Assembly (NCBI RefSeq): GCF_023509015.1
Contig: NZ_CP094975.1
Location: 6,131,501 to 6,195,500 of the forward strand
Origin: Pseudomonas abieticivorans
GTDB taxonomy: Bacteria > Pseudomonadota > Gammaproteobacteria > Pseudomonadales > Pseudomonadaceae
Direction of reading: 5' to 3'
DNA: 64,000 bases
Of this stretch, positions 17,021-25,093 are shown piece after piece. Position 1 is the stretch's first letter, and every line of letters begins with the position of its first letter. The position numbers were made by a program, and so were the translations under genes. Under the pieces are notes generated by a model, which saw only the letters and a program-made list of their open reading frames with translations, did not search any database and was not told where the DNA came from.

Positions 17021-18955
17021 ATGAGAGTTGATCTGGATGCCGGCGGCGGCGATCTACAGGCCCTGCCCCGCTTTCAGCGGGCGGCTTGGCAAGCGCGTCG
17101 CCTGTTCAGCCTACTGCTGGGCACGGGCGTGTTGTTGGGGCTAGCGTTGCTGGCCGGGATATTTCTGGAGCTGTTTACCCGCGACTCAATCTGGCTACCG
17201 TTGTTGAGTCTGGTCGGCGCCAGCCTGCTGTGCCTTGCCGCAGTGGCCCAATGGGCCTGGCGCATCGCCGTGTGGCGCGTGCAAGCCATGGCCCAACCGC
17301 CTGTGGTGGCCCTTGCCCCGCCCGCTGAAGACCTGCAATCGCTGAGCGCCTACGACCGCTTCCTTAATCGTATCGGCGACAGCGGCCATGGCCTGATCGA
17401 GCGCCTGGGCCTGTCGGCCCTATGGTTGATGGGCCTGGGCGTGCTGGCGCTGCTGCTGGTGAACTACAGCTGGAACCTGGCCCTGCCTGCCCAAGCCCTG
17501 GGCCAGAGCGCCTACGTCATGGCAGGCCTGGCGCTGACCCTGGCGTTTTGCCTACTGGTGCTGGAACGCCACCTGAGCGCCAGCGACGCCAACGAATGGC
17601 CAGAAGCCTCGGGCCTGGCCCTGCAACTGCGGGTCACCCTCGCCGCCCTGGTGATCAGCGCAGCCTGCCTGTTCTTTGCCAACGCCGACAACACCTGGCC
17701 CCTGCGCGTAGCAGTAATTGCTGGCCTGCTGCCGGTGATAGTTGCCTTGGAATTGCTGTTGCGCGCGCTGTTTTCGATATTTACCCCGCAACGCGCCACA
17801 CTTGAGCCGCAGATCATCGCCGACAGCCTGGCGGCCGGCCTGCTGCATTGGCCGCCGCGCCCGCTGGGGCGTTTGCAGGATGAAATGCAGCAACGCTTCG
17901 GCATCGACCTGCGGCAGATCTGGGCCCTGGGCTTCATGCGCCGGGCCTCGCTGCCAGTACTGGCGTTGATCGCAGTGATCGGCTGGCTGCTCAGTGGTGT
18001 GACCCAAATCCCCATGAACGGGCGTGGCGTGTACGAACATTTCGGCAAGCCCCTGGCCGTTTGGCAACCGGGCTTGCACGTGGGCCTGCCGTGGCCGTTC
18101 GGCCAGGTGCGCGCCGTGGAGAACGGCGTGGTGCATGAGCTGGCGACCAGCAACGAGGCCAGCGCTGCCGATGAGCTGGCCAGCGTCGAAGGGCCGGCGC
18201 CGGCCAGTGCCAACCGCCTGTGGGACGCCTCGCACCGCAGCGAAAAATCCCAGGTGATCGCCAGCGCCAGCGGTTCCCAGCAAAGCTTCCAGGTGGTGAA
18301 CATGGACGTGCGCTTCGTCTATCGCATCGGCCTGACCGACAAAGCCGCCTTGGCCGCCACCTACAACAGCGCCGATGTGCCGGCACTGATCCGCAGCACC
18401 GCCAGCCGCGTGCTGGTGCACCAATTGGCCGCCCGCGAGTTGGATGACATGCTCGGCGAAGCCCGCGCACAACTGGGCGACACCATTGGCAAGGCCGTGC
18501 AGGGCGAGCTCGATCGCTTGGACAGCGGCGTGCAACTGCTGGCCACGGTGGTGGAAGCCATTCACCCGCCGTCTGGCGCCGCCAATGCCTACCATGCCGT
18601 GCAGGCGGCGCAAATCAGTGCCCAAGCGTTGATCTCCCGCGAGCGCGGCAATGCCAGCGAAACCACCAACCAGGCGCAAACCCTGGCCACCGCTACCCGC
18701 GACGAGGCCCAGTCCACCCGCGAAGAAACCTTGAGTACCGCGCGCGCCGCAGGCCTGCGTTTCAGTGCCGAGCAGCAGGCCTGGCACAGCGCCGGGCAGG
18801 CCTTCATCGATGAACAGTATTTCAGCCAGCTGAGCCTGGGCCTGGCCAACGCCAAAGCGTTGATCCTCGATCACCGCCTTGCCCGTGACGAGCCGCCGAC
18901 CCTGGACCTGAGAACCTTCGCCGCGCCGGTCGACCCCGGCAAGCCACGCCCGTAA
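17021..18955 (+). CDS. HflK-like SPFH (Band 7) protein with polytopic N-terminal domain
   Basis: The product has 644 residues. ATG 17021 has GGAG 5 bases upstream; a GTG at 17006 is less likely. The N-terminal 330 residues carry about seven hydrophobic segments (near 29-50, 58-80, 130-147, 165-182, 203-220, 228-250 and 313-333), unlike the single anchor of ordinary HflK. The SPFH part follows (GVYEHFGKPLAVWQPGLHVGLPWPFG, VVNMDVRFVYRIG, ALIRSTASRVLVHQLAARELDDML) with an alanine/glutamate-rich coiled C-terminus. HflK/HflC assemble large membrane cages around FtsH. The operon with two more SPFH proteins and a metal ATPase suggests a distinct assembly. Confidence 0.8.
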   Translation: MRVDLDAGGGDLQALPRFQRAAWQARRLFSLLLGTGVLLGLALLAGIFLELFTRDSIWLPLLSLVGASLLCLAAVAQWAWRIAVWRVQAMAQPPVVALAPPAEDLQSLSAYDRFLNRIGDSGHGLIERLGLSALWLMGLGVLALLLVNYSWNLALPAQALGQSAYVMAGLALTLAFCLLVLERHLSASDANEWPEASGLALQLRVTLAALVISAACLFFANADNTWPLRVAVIAGLLPVIVALELLLRALFSIFTPQRATLEPQIIADSLAAGLLHWPPRPLGRLQDEMQQRFGIDLRQIWALGFMRRASLPVLALIAVIGWLLSGVTQIPMNGRGVYEHFGKPLAVWQPGLHVGLPWPFGQVRAVENGVVHELATSNEASAADELASVEGPAPASANRLWDASHRSEKSQVIASASGSQQSFQVVNMDVRFVYRIGLTDKAALAATYNSADVPALIRSTASRVLVHQLAARELDDMLGEARAQLGDTIGKAVQGELDRLDSGVQLLATVVEAIHPPSGAANAYHAVQAAQISAQALISRERGNASETTNQAQTLATATRDEAQSTREETLSTARAAGLRFSAEQQAWHSAGQAFIDEQYFSQLSLGLANAKALILDHRLARDEPPTLDLRTFAAPVDPGKPRP

Positions 18956-18976
18956 CGGCCCGCAGGAGCAACTATT

Positions 18977-19999
18977 TTGAGTTCAACGCATAACCATTCG
19001 GGCCACGACCACGCCCACCACGATCACGATCATGACCACCATGACCATGCCCATGGCGCCCCACAGGACGCCCGGCCCTGGCGGCGCATGGCGCTGGCTG
19101 GCGTGCTGGTGCTGTTTGCCATCGCCACCGCGTGCCTGGTGCAGGTGCGTTCCGGCGAAGCCACGGTGATCACCCGCTTCGGCAACCCGGCCCGCGTGCT
19201 GCTGGAACCAGGCCTGGCCTGGCGCCTGCCGATCCCGTTCGAAAGCGCGGTACCGGTGGACCTGCGCTTGCGCACCACCTCCAGTGGTTTGCAAGACGTG
19301 GGCACCCGCGACGGCCTGCGCATTATCGTCCAGGCCTATGTTGCCTGGCAGGTGCAAGCGGACCCCGACAACGTGCAGCGCTTCATGCGCGCGGTGCAGA
19401 ACCAGCCTGAAGAGGCTGCGCGGCAAATCCGTACCTTCGTCGGCTCCGCCCTGGAAACCTCGGCCAGCGGCTTCGACCTGTCGAACCTGGTGAACACCGA
19501 TGCCAGCCAGGTGCACATCGCCGACTTCGAAGACCACTTGCGCCAGCAGATTTCCGAACAGTTGCTCAGCACCTATGGCGTGAAAGTGCTGCAGGTGGGC
19601 ATCGAGCGCCTGACCCTGCCCGCCGTGACCCTGAACGCCACCGTGGAGCGCATGCGCGCCGAACGGGAAACCATCGCCACCGAACGCACGGCCGAAGGTA
19701 AGCGCCAGGCCGCCGAGATCCGTTCGGGCGCCGAGCGTGACGCGCGCATCCTGCAGGCCGATGCCTCGGTCAAAGCCGCCGAAGTGGAGGCCCAGTCCCG
19801 GGTCGAAGCCGCCCAGATCTACGGCAAAGCCTATGCCGGGTCCCCGGACCTTTACAACCTGCTGCGCTCGCTGGACACCCTGGGCACCATCGTCAACTCC
19901 GGTACCCACCTGGTGTTGCGCACGGATGCGGCGCCGTTCCGCGCCCTGGTCGACGGCCCGCCCCAATTGGCCCCCGCGGCCAAGGCCAGCCAACCATGA
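18977..19999 (+). CDS. HflC-like SPFH protein with histidine-rich N-terminus
   Basis: The protein has 340 residues. The start is TTG 18977 with GGAG 8 bases upstream. The first 26 residues contain 12 histidines in HxH/HD steps, a likely metal-binding tail on the cytoplasmic side. One membrane segment follows at about 38-55 (MALAGVLVLFAIATACLV), then the SPFH domain (GEATVITRFGNPARVLLEPGLAWRLPIPFE) and a coiled stretch (ERMRAERETIATERTAEGKR) highly typical of HflC. The His tail is not part of ordinary HflC and matches the His-rich start of the ATPase encoded two genes on. Confidence 0.85.
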   Translation: MSSTHNHSGHDHAHHDHDHDHHDHAHGAPQDARPWRRMALAGVLVLFAIATACLVQVRSGEATVITRFGNPARVLLEPGLAWRLPIPFESAVPVDLRLRTTSSGLQDVGTRDGLRIIVQAYVAWQVQADPDNVQRFMRAVQNQPEEAARQIRTFVGSALETSASGFDLSNLVNTDASQVHIADFEDHLRQQISEQLLSTYGVKVLQVGIERLTLPAVTLNATVERMRAERETIATERTAEGKRQAAEIRSGAERDARILQADASVKAAEVEAQSRVEAAQIYGKAYAGSPDLYNLLRSLDTLGTIVNSGTHLVLRTDAAPFRALVDGPPQLAPAAKASQP

Positions 20000-21045
20000 G
20001 TAGCCCGGACTTGCCACGCGCAGGTGCCAATGGCCCTTGGTTGCAGGCCGGGCGCATGGCCTTCCTGGCCCTGTATGGCGTCACCCTGTTGACCGCGTTT
20101 GGCTGGGGCGTGTCGAACATTCGCCAGGTAGGCCCAGAAAGCCGCGCCGTGGTATTGCGCATGGGCGCCTTGCAGCGGGTGCAAAGCGCAGGCCTGCTGC
20201 TGGCGTGGCCGCGCCCCTTCGAGCAGGTGGTGATGCTGCCGTCGGCCGACCGGGTGATCGAACAACGGGTGCAAACCCTGCTGCGTGAAAACCAGACCAG
20301 CGCCATCGACCTGAACACCTCGCGCAACAGCGACGCGGTGGCTGGCGCCGGCTACCTGCTGACCGGCGATGCCGGCGTGGTGCAACTGGATGTGCGGGTC
20401 TTCTACAAGGTCACCGAGCCCTATGCCTACGTGTTGCAAAGCCAGCACTTGCAGGCTTCTCTAGACCGACTGGTCGCCCGCAGCGCCGTGGCCGTCAGCG
20501 CCTCGCGCGATCTGGACACCATCCTGGTCGCCCGCCCGGAACTGGTGGGCAGCGACAGCAAGGCCGCCGAACGTCGCGAGCGCCTGCGCGGTGATCTGAT
20601 GCAAGGCATCAACCAGAGCCTGGCGGCCTTACAGAAAAACGGCAGCGGCCTGGGCGTGCACATCGAGCGAGTCGACCTGCAGTCCAGCCTGCCGGACGGC
20701 GCCGTGAACGCCTTCAACGCCGTGCTGACCGCCAGCCAGAAAGCCGAACAGAACATCGCCGCTGCCCGCAACGACGCGGCCAAACTGACCCAGGCCGCCA
20801 CCCAAAACGCCGACCGCACCCTGCAGGTTGCCCACGCCCAGGCCAGCGAGCGCCTGGCCAAGGCCCAGTCCGACACGGCCACCATCACAAGCCTTGCGCA
20901 AACCCAGCACGACCATAGCGACCCAGGCCTGTTGCAGCGCCTGTACCGCGAGCGCATCCCGGGGATCTTGGCCAAGGCCGGCTCCGTGACCACGGTCGAC
21001 CCGCGGGATGATGCCCACCTGATATTGCAAGGCAACCAACCATGA
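19996..21045 (+). CDS. HflK-like SPFH protein
   Basis: The product has 349 residues and overlaps the previous stop by 4 bp. One membrane segment at about 23-43 is followed by an SPFH domain (ESRAVVLRMGALQRVQSAGLLLAWPRPFEQV, GVVQLDVRVFYKVTEPYAYVL) and an HflK-like C-terminus (LPDGAVNAFNAVLTASQKAEQNIAAARNDA, then LLQRLYRERIPGIL). It is the third SPFH paralogue in a row. It presumably makes hetero-oligomers with the HflC-like protein, as HflK does with HflC. Confidence 0.83.
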   Translation: MSSPDLPRAGANGPWLQAGRMAFLALYGVTLLTAFGWGVSNIRQVGPESRAVVLRMGALQRVQSAGLLLAWPRPFEQVVMLPSADRVIEQRVQTLLRENQTSAIDLNTSRNSDAVAGAGYLLTGDAGVVQLDVRVFYKVTEPYAYVLQSQHLQASLDRLVARSAVAVSASRDLDTILVARPELVGSDSKAAERRERLRGDLMQGINQSLAALQKNGSGLGVHIERVDLQSSLPDGAVNAFNAVLTASQKAEQNIAAARNDAAKLTQAATQNADRTLQVAHAQASERLAKAQSDTATITSLAQTQHDHSDPGLLQRLYRERIPGILAKAGSVTTVDPRDDAHLILQGNQP

Positions 21046-22994
21046 GCGATCACGCACACCACCATCACGGCCATGCTCACCATGGCCACTCCCACGGCGT
21101 GCTGACCGGGGGCATGCTCAGCCGCGACGAACAACGCTCGGCGGCGCGCCAATTGACCCTGGCCATGGTGGCCTTGGGGCTGCTCGCCCTTGGCCTGCTG
21201 TGGCGCTGGCTAGACCCGCAACAAGATGGCGTCGGCCAGATGCTGTTTGGCGCCGCCTCCATTCTGGTGGCGATCCCGGTGCTACGCTCGGCCTGGTTCA
21301 GCCTGCGTTTCCCCAGCCTGCACGGCATTACCGACCAACTGGTCGCATTGGCCTTGCTGGGCGCCTGGGCCACCGGCGACCTGCTCACCGCAGCACTCCT
21401 GCCGATCCTGATGATCTTTGGCCACGTGCTCGAAGAGCGCAGCGTGATCGGCTCCCAGGAAGCCATCGAGGCTTTGGGTAAGTTGACCCGCAGCCACGCC
21501 CGGCGCATCGATGCCGACGGCAGCGTGCACGAAGTCGACAACAGTGCCTTGCAAGCCGGCGACCTGGTTGAAGTACGTGCCGGTGACCGCGTGCCCGCCG
21601 ATGGTCGGGTGCTGGAAGGTCAAGCCAGCCTGGACACCGCGCCCATCACCGGCGAATCGGTGCCGGTACAGGCCGCGCCGGGCATGGAAGTGTTCGGCGG
21701 TGCGATCAACCTCGACGGTTGGCTGCGCATCGAAGTGTTGCGCACCGGCGAGGCGTCGACCTTGGGCAAGGTCATCGCGCTGATGCAGAAGGCCGAGCAA
21801 TCCAAGCCGCCGATCACCCGCCTGCTGGAACGCTACGCCGGCGGTTACATGGTGCTGGTGCTGCTGATTGCCGCCGTCACCTGGTTCATCACCAACGACC
21901 CGCAGGCAATGCTTGCCGTGCTGGTGGCTGCCTGCCCTTGTGCACTGGTGTTATCGGCGCCGGCCACGGCCATTGCCGGCATCGCGGTGGCTGCGCGCCA
22001 CGGCATCCTGATACGCAGCTCGGCCTTCCTGGAAGAATTCGCCGACCTGAGTTCGCTGGTGATCGACAAGACCGGCACCTTGACCTACGGCGCCTTGCAC
22101 CTGCAAACCCTGGCCCCGGCCACAGGCGTGGAGCTGGACCGCGATGCCTTGCTGCACCTGGCGGCGAGCCTGGGCGCGGCCAGCAGCCACCCGGTCAGCC
22201 GCGCCTTGGCGACCTTGGTGCCGCAAGACGCCTATCACCCGCTTGAGCAACTGCGCGAGCGCCAAGGCTTGGGCGTGATTGCCCAGACCAGCAAGGGCGA
22301 AGCGGCGCTGGGCCGGGCCGAGCTGTTCCAGCAAATGGGCGTGGACCTGCCGCCCGTGCCGCTGCATGACGGGCCCATCGCCGGCCTGTCGCTGAACGGC
22401 CGGTTCATGGCCTGGCTGCTGCTGGCTGACCGGGTGCGCCCGGAAGCGGCCGAAGCCATGGCCGATTTGCGTGAACTGGGACTGGGCCGGCAATTGCTGC
22501 TGACCGGCGACCGCCTGCCCGTGGCCAACGCGCTGGCCGAGGTGGTGGGGATCAAGGACGTGGTGGCCCAAGCCTTGCCGGAAGACAAGCTGAGCCGCGT
22601 GACAGCAGAAATCCGCAACGGCTTCCGCCCGTTGGTGGTCGGTGACGGCATCAATGATTCGTTGGCGCTCAAGGCCGGCGTAGTGGGCGTGGCCATGGGC
22701 GCCGGCGGTGCCGACATCGCCCTAGCCTCGGCCGACATCGTGCTGATCGGCAGCGACCTGCGCCGCCTGGGCACCTGCGTGCGCCTGAGCCGTCAGTGCC
22801 GGCGGACCCTGCAGGTCAACGTGGCCATCGGCCTGGGCTGGACCCTGGCCATCGTCGCCGCCGCAGCCTTTGGTTTGCTGGGCGCCGCCGGGGCGATGAT
22901 CGCCGCCATCCTGCACAACCTCAGCACGCTGCTGGTGCTGGGCAATGCCGGGCGGTTATTGCGGATTGAGGAGCCGTTGAAAAAGCCGCGTTAG
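21042..22994 (+). CDS. Heavy-metal translocating P1B-type ATPase
   Basis: The protein has 650 residues and starts in an ATGA overlap. The N-terminus has 10 histidines in the first 18 residues and no CxxC metal-binding domain. All P-type motifs are present: TGES at about 203, CPC at 298-300 in the metal-transporting helix, DKTGTLT at about 342, SSHPVSR (the P1B HP motif) and GDGINDS at about 534. The last helix reads HNLSTLLVLGNAGRLL, unlike the Asp-containing motif of ZntA and closer to the P1B-4 pattern, so the metal (Zn, Co, Cd or other) is uncertain. Its operon with three SPFH proteins is unusual. Confidence 0.88.
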   Translation: MSDHAHHHHGHAHHGHSHGVLTGGMLSRDEQRSAARQLTLAMVALGLLALGLLWRWLDPQQDGVGQMLFGAASILVAIPVLRSAWFSLRFPSLHGITDQLVALALLGAWATGDLLTAALLPILMIFGHVLEERSVIGSQEAIEALGKLTRSHARRIDADGSVHEVDNSALQAGDLVEVRAGDRVPADGRVLEGQASLDTAPITGESVPVQAAPGMEVFGGAINLDGWLRIEVLRTGEASTLGKVIALMQKAEQSKPPITRLLERYAGGYMVLVLLIAAVTWFITNDPQAMLAVLVAACPCALVLSAPATAIAGIAVAARHGILIRSSAFLEEFADLSSLVIDKTGTLTYGALHLQTLAPATGVELDRDALLHLAASLGAASSHPVSRALATLVPQDAYHPLEQLRERQGLGVIAQTSKGEAALGRAELFQQMGVDLPPVPLHDGPIAGLSLNGRFMAWLLLADRVRPEAAEAMADLRELGLGRQLLLTGDRLPVANALAEVVGIKDVVAQALPEDKLSRVTAEIRNGFRPLVVGDGINDSLALKAGVVGVAMGAGGADIALASADIVLIGSDLRRLGTCVRLSRQCRRTLQVNVAIGLGWTLAIVAAAAFGLLGAAGAMIAAILHNLSTLLVLGNAGRLLRIEEPLKKPR

Positions 22995-23995
22995 CGGCCT
23001 TTCAAGGCCACGGGGCGGTAAGGGTGGCGCAGGCCGAATTGTTCGCGGTAATCGCTTAACGAATAACCGGTGATGCGCAGGAACACCTTGCGCAACGCCC
23101 CCTCGTCGCCATACCCCACGCTCCACGAAACCTGGGCGATGCTGCGCTGGGTGCTCGCCAGTTGGTCGCACGCCCGCCCGACCCGCAAGTGCTGGCAGTA
23201 TTCGGTGGGTTTGAGGCCGGTGCAGGCGTGAAACTTGCGCAGGAAGGTACGCGGCTCAAGGCCGGCGCAGGCGGCCATTTCATCCAGGGTGATGCCCTTG
23301 GCGTGGTTGCCTTGCAGCCAGCGCTGTACTTTGAGCACGGCGGCCTGGCCGTGGGCGAAATTGGGCTGGAAGGGGTGGGGTCGCGGTGGCTGGCCTTGGG
23401 CAGACTCCGGGCGATACAGGGCGGCGGTTTCGACCGCCAGGGTCGCGCCCACGTAACGGGCCAGCACGCCAATGGCCAAGTCCAGCCAGGCCAGGCGCCC
23501 GGCGCTGGTCACCAGGTCCGCGCCGTCCACAAACCCTTGCGGCGCTTGGACCTTGATCGCCGGGTAGGCGATGGCCAGGTCCAGCACCTGCTCGGTGCCC
23601 ACCGTGGCTTCGCGCCCGTCGAGCAAACCGCTGGCGGCCAGCGGCCAGACGCCCGAATCCACCGCCAGCAACGCCGCACCCTGGGCATGCCAGTGGCGCA
23701 GCGCCTCGCACACTGCGGGGTTATCAAAGGGCACGGAGCCGTCATACGGCAAAATAAACATCACCCCAGGATGGCCGGCGGCGCCGGGATGCGTGTCATG
23801 GATGCGCTCGCGGCCTTGGGCCGACACCGCCCAGTGGCTGAAGCGCAATACCGGTAGCCGGCGCATGCCCAATTCGGCACGCAGCACCTGGGCCCGGGCA
23901 AAAAAATCGGTCAGCCCGGCCAGCACGTCGCCAGGGCTACCGGCGCCGGCCAGTACCGCAATTTCCAGGGTATCGGCGTCCTGCATCAATGTCAT
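22991..23995 (-). CDS. GlxA family AraC-type transcriptional regulator
   Basis: The protein has 334 residues from ATG 23995. A DJ-1/PfpI-like N-terminal domain (about 5-190, TLEIAVLAGAGSPGDVLAGLTDFF) is followed by two AraC helix-turn-helix motifs (ITLDEMAACAGLEPRTFLRKFHACTG and SIAQVSWSVGYGDEGALRKVF). The usual nucleophile-elbow Cys is replaced by Asp-Ser (LLAVDSGVWPLAASG), so enzymatic activity is unlikely. It converges on the ATPase with a 4-bp stop overlap and need not regulate it. GlxA-type regulators often control amine or betaine metabolism. Confidence 0.87.
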   Translation of the reverse strand: MTLMQDADTLEIAVLAGAGSPGDVLAGLTDFFARAQVLRAELGMRRLPVLRFSHWAVSAQGRERIHDTHPGAAGHPGVMFILPYDGSVPFDNPAVCEALRHWHAQGAALLAVDSGVWPLAASGLLDGREATVGTEQVLDLAIAYPAIKVQAPQGFVDGADLVTSAGRLAWLDLAIGVLARYVGATLAVETAALYRPESAQGQPPRPHPFQPNFAHGQAAVLKVQRWLQGNHAKGITLDEMAACAGLEPRTFLRKFHACTGLKPTEYCQHLRVGRACDQLASTQRSIAQVSWSVGYGDEGALRKVFLRITGYSLSDYREQFGLRHPYRPVALKGR

Positions 23996-24056
23996 CGATT
24001 CGCACTCCCAGAGCCCAACGCCAATCCTACACAATCGCGGGCGCGGCGGGGATAGG

Positions 24057-24611
24057 TCAGATCACGACATTGCGCACAAAGCGCACCGCCACCTCACCGT
24101 CATTGCGGTAACCGTGGGGGCGATTGCTGGCGTACACGGCGAACTCACCGGCCGCCAGCAAGCGCACCTGGTCGTCAAAACAGAGGGTCAGGCGGCCCTC
24201 GAAGACGAAAATCTGCTCGCTCCAGCCATCGGCATCGGCTTGCGACCAGTAAGCCTCGCCGGGTTGCAGGCACCACTCCCACAGCTCCACCTCCCGGCTG
24301 GCCGGGGCACTGCCTAACAGCACCGCCTTGCTGCCGGGGTGCTCGCCAACCCAGGCCAGCTCTTCGATACGGCTGGGGTCGCGGTTGTCCGGGGCACGGA
24401 TCAAATCACTGAAGGCCACGCCCAGCGCCTCGGCAAGGCGGTCCAGGGTGGTCAGGCTGACGTTTTTCTCACCCGCCTCAATGGCCACCAGCATCCGCCG
24501 GCTGACCGTGGACAGTTCGGCCAAGGCACTCTGGCTCAAGCCTGCAGCCAGGCGCAGGCGGCGGATGTTCTGGCTGACGTGTTGCAACACGGAGGCACGG
24601 GGGTGGGTCAC
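24057..24611 (-). CDS. XRE family regulator with C-terminal cupin sensor domain
   Basis: The protein has 184 residues from GTG 24611. A longer frame to 24719 exists, but its first 36 codons read through REP sequence and are not credible. The helix-turn-helix at about 12-66 (NIRRLRLAAGLSQSALAELSTVSRRMLVAIEAG) precedes a cupin barrel (GEAYWSQADADGWSEQIFVFEGRL). This is the PuuR/SutR-like arrangement in which the cupin binds the inducer. It lies 61 bp upstream of the GlxA-type gene on the same strand. Confidence 0.85.
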   Translation of the reverse strand: MTHPRASVLQHVSQNIRRLRLAAGLSQSALAELSTVSRRMLVAIEAGEKNVSLTTLDRLAEALGVAFSDLIRAPDNRDPSRIEELAWVGEHPGSKAVLLGSAPASREVELWEWCLQPGEAYWSQADADGWSEQIFVFEGRLTLCFDDQVRLLAAGEFAVYASNRPHGYRNDGEVAVRFVRNVVI

Positions 24612-25093
24612 GGGAGAACTCTTCCAGGGGGCCTGCGCAGTATACTGCTCACCGGCAGCGCTGTCCCCCTGCAGGAGCGGATTCATCCGCGAAGAATGCA
24701 CCACTGGGCCTCCAGACAAACCGCGGCGGCTTTTCGCGGATGAATCCTACAGAAGGAATGCGATCGCCTGTAGGAGCGAATTCATCCGCGAAGAACCGCG
24801 GCGGTCTTTTCGCGGATAAATCCGCTCCTACAGAAGGAATGCGATGGCCTGTAGGAGCGGATTCATCCGCGAAGAATGCACCGCTGAGCTTCCAGACAAA
24901 CCGCAGCGGTCTTTTCGCGGATGAATCCGCTCCTACAGAAGGAATGCGATCGCCTGTAGGAGCCAAGACGCCAGCCTGCTAGGCTCTGGTGACATAAACA
25001 GCAACACTTGTCGGACCCTGAGACAGCTTCTTTCTTGGTGATGGCGCATCGGCACCGTATGATTCCCTCTAAATTCCTGCAGATCAGAATGCT
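24612..25093. other. Intergenic stretch: REP cluster and mrp promoter region
   Basis: No gene fits in this 480-bp stretch. Its left two-thirds is the REP cluster described separately. The right part (about 24965-25093) is unique sequence that must hold the mrp operon promoter. No clear consensus or operator was recognised there, and the start codon lacks a strong Shine-Dalgarno sequence. Confidence 0.6.
24668..24963. repeat. Cluster of three REP inverted pairs
   Basis: Three units (about 24670-24753, 24769-24834 and 24850-24938) each have GGAGCGGATTCATCCGCGAA facing TTTTCGCGGATGAATCC or a close variant. They are separated by AGAAGGAATGCGAT(C/G)GCCTGT, and a fourth partial copy ends at 24962. 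Regular spacing and head-to-head orientation match REPIN/BIME structures of pseudomonads, normally mobilised by an unlinked RAYT transposase. No RAYT gene is in this window. Confidence 0.85.
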
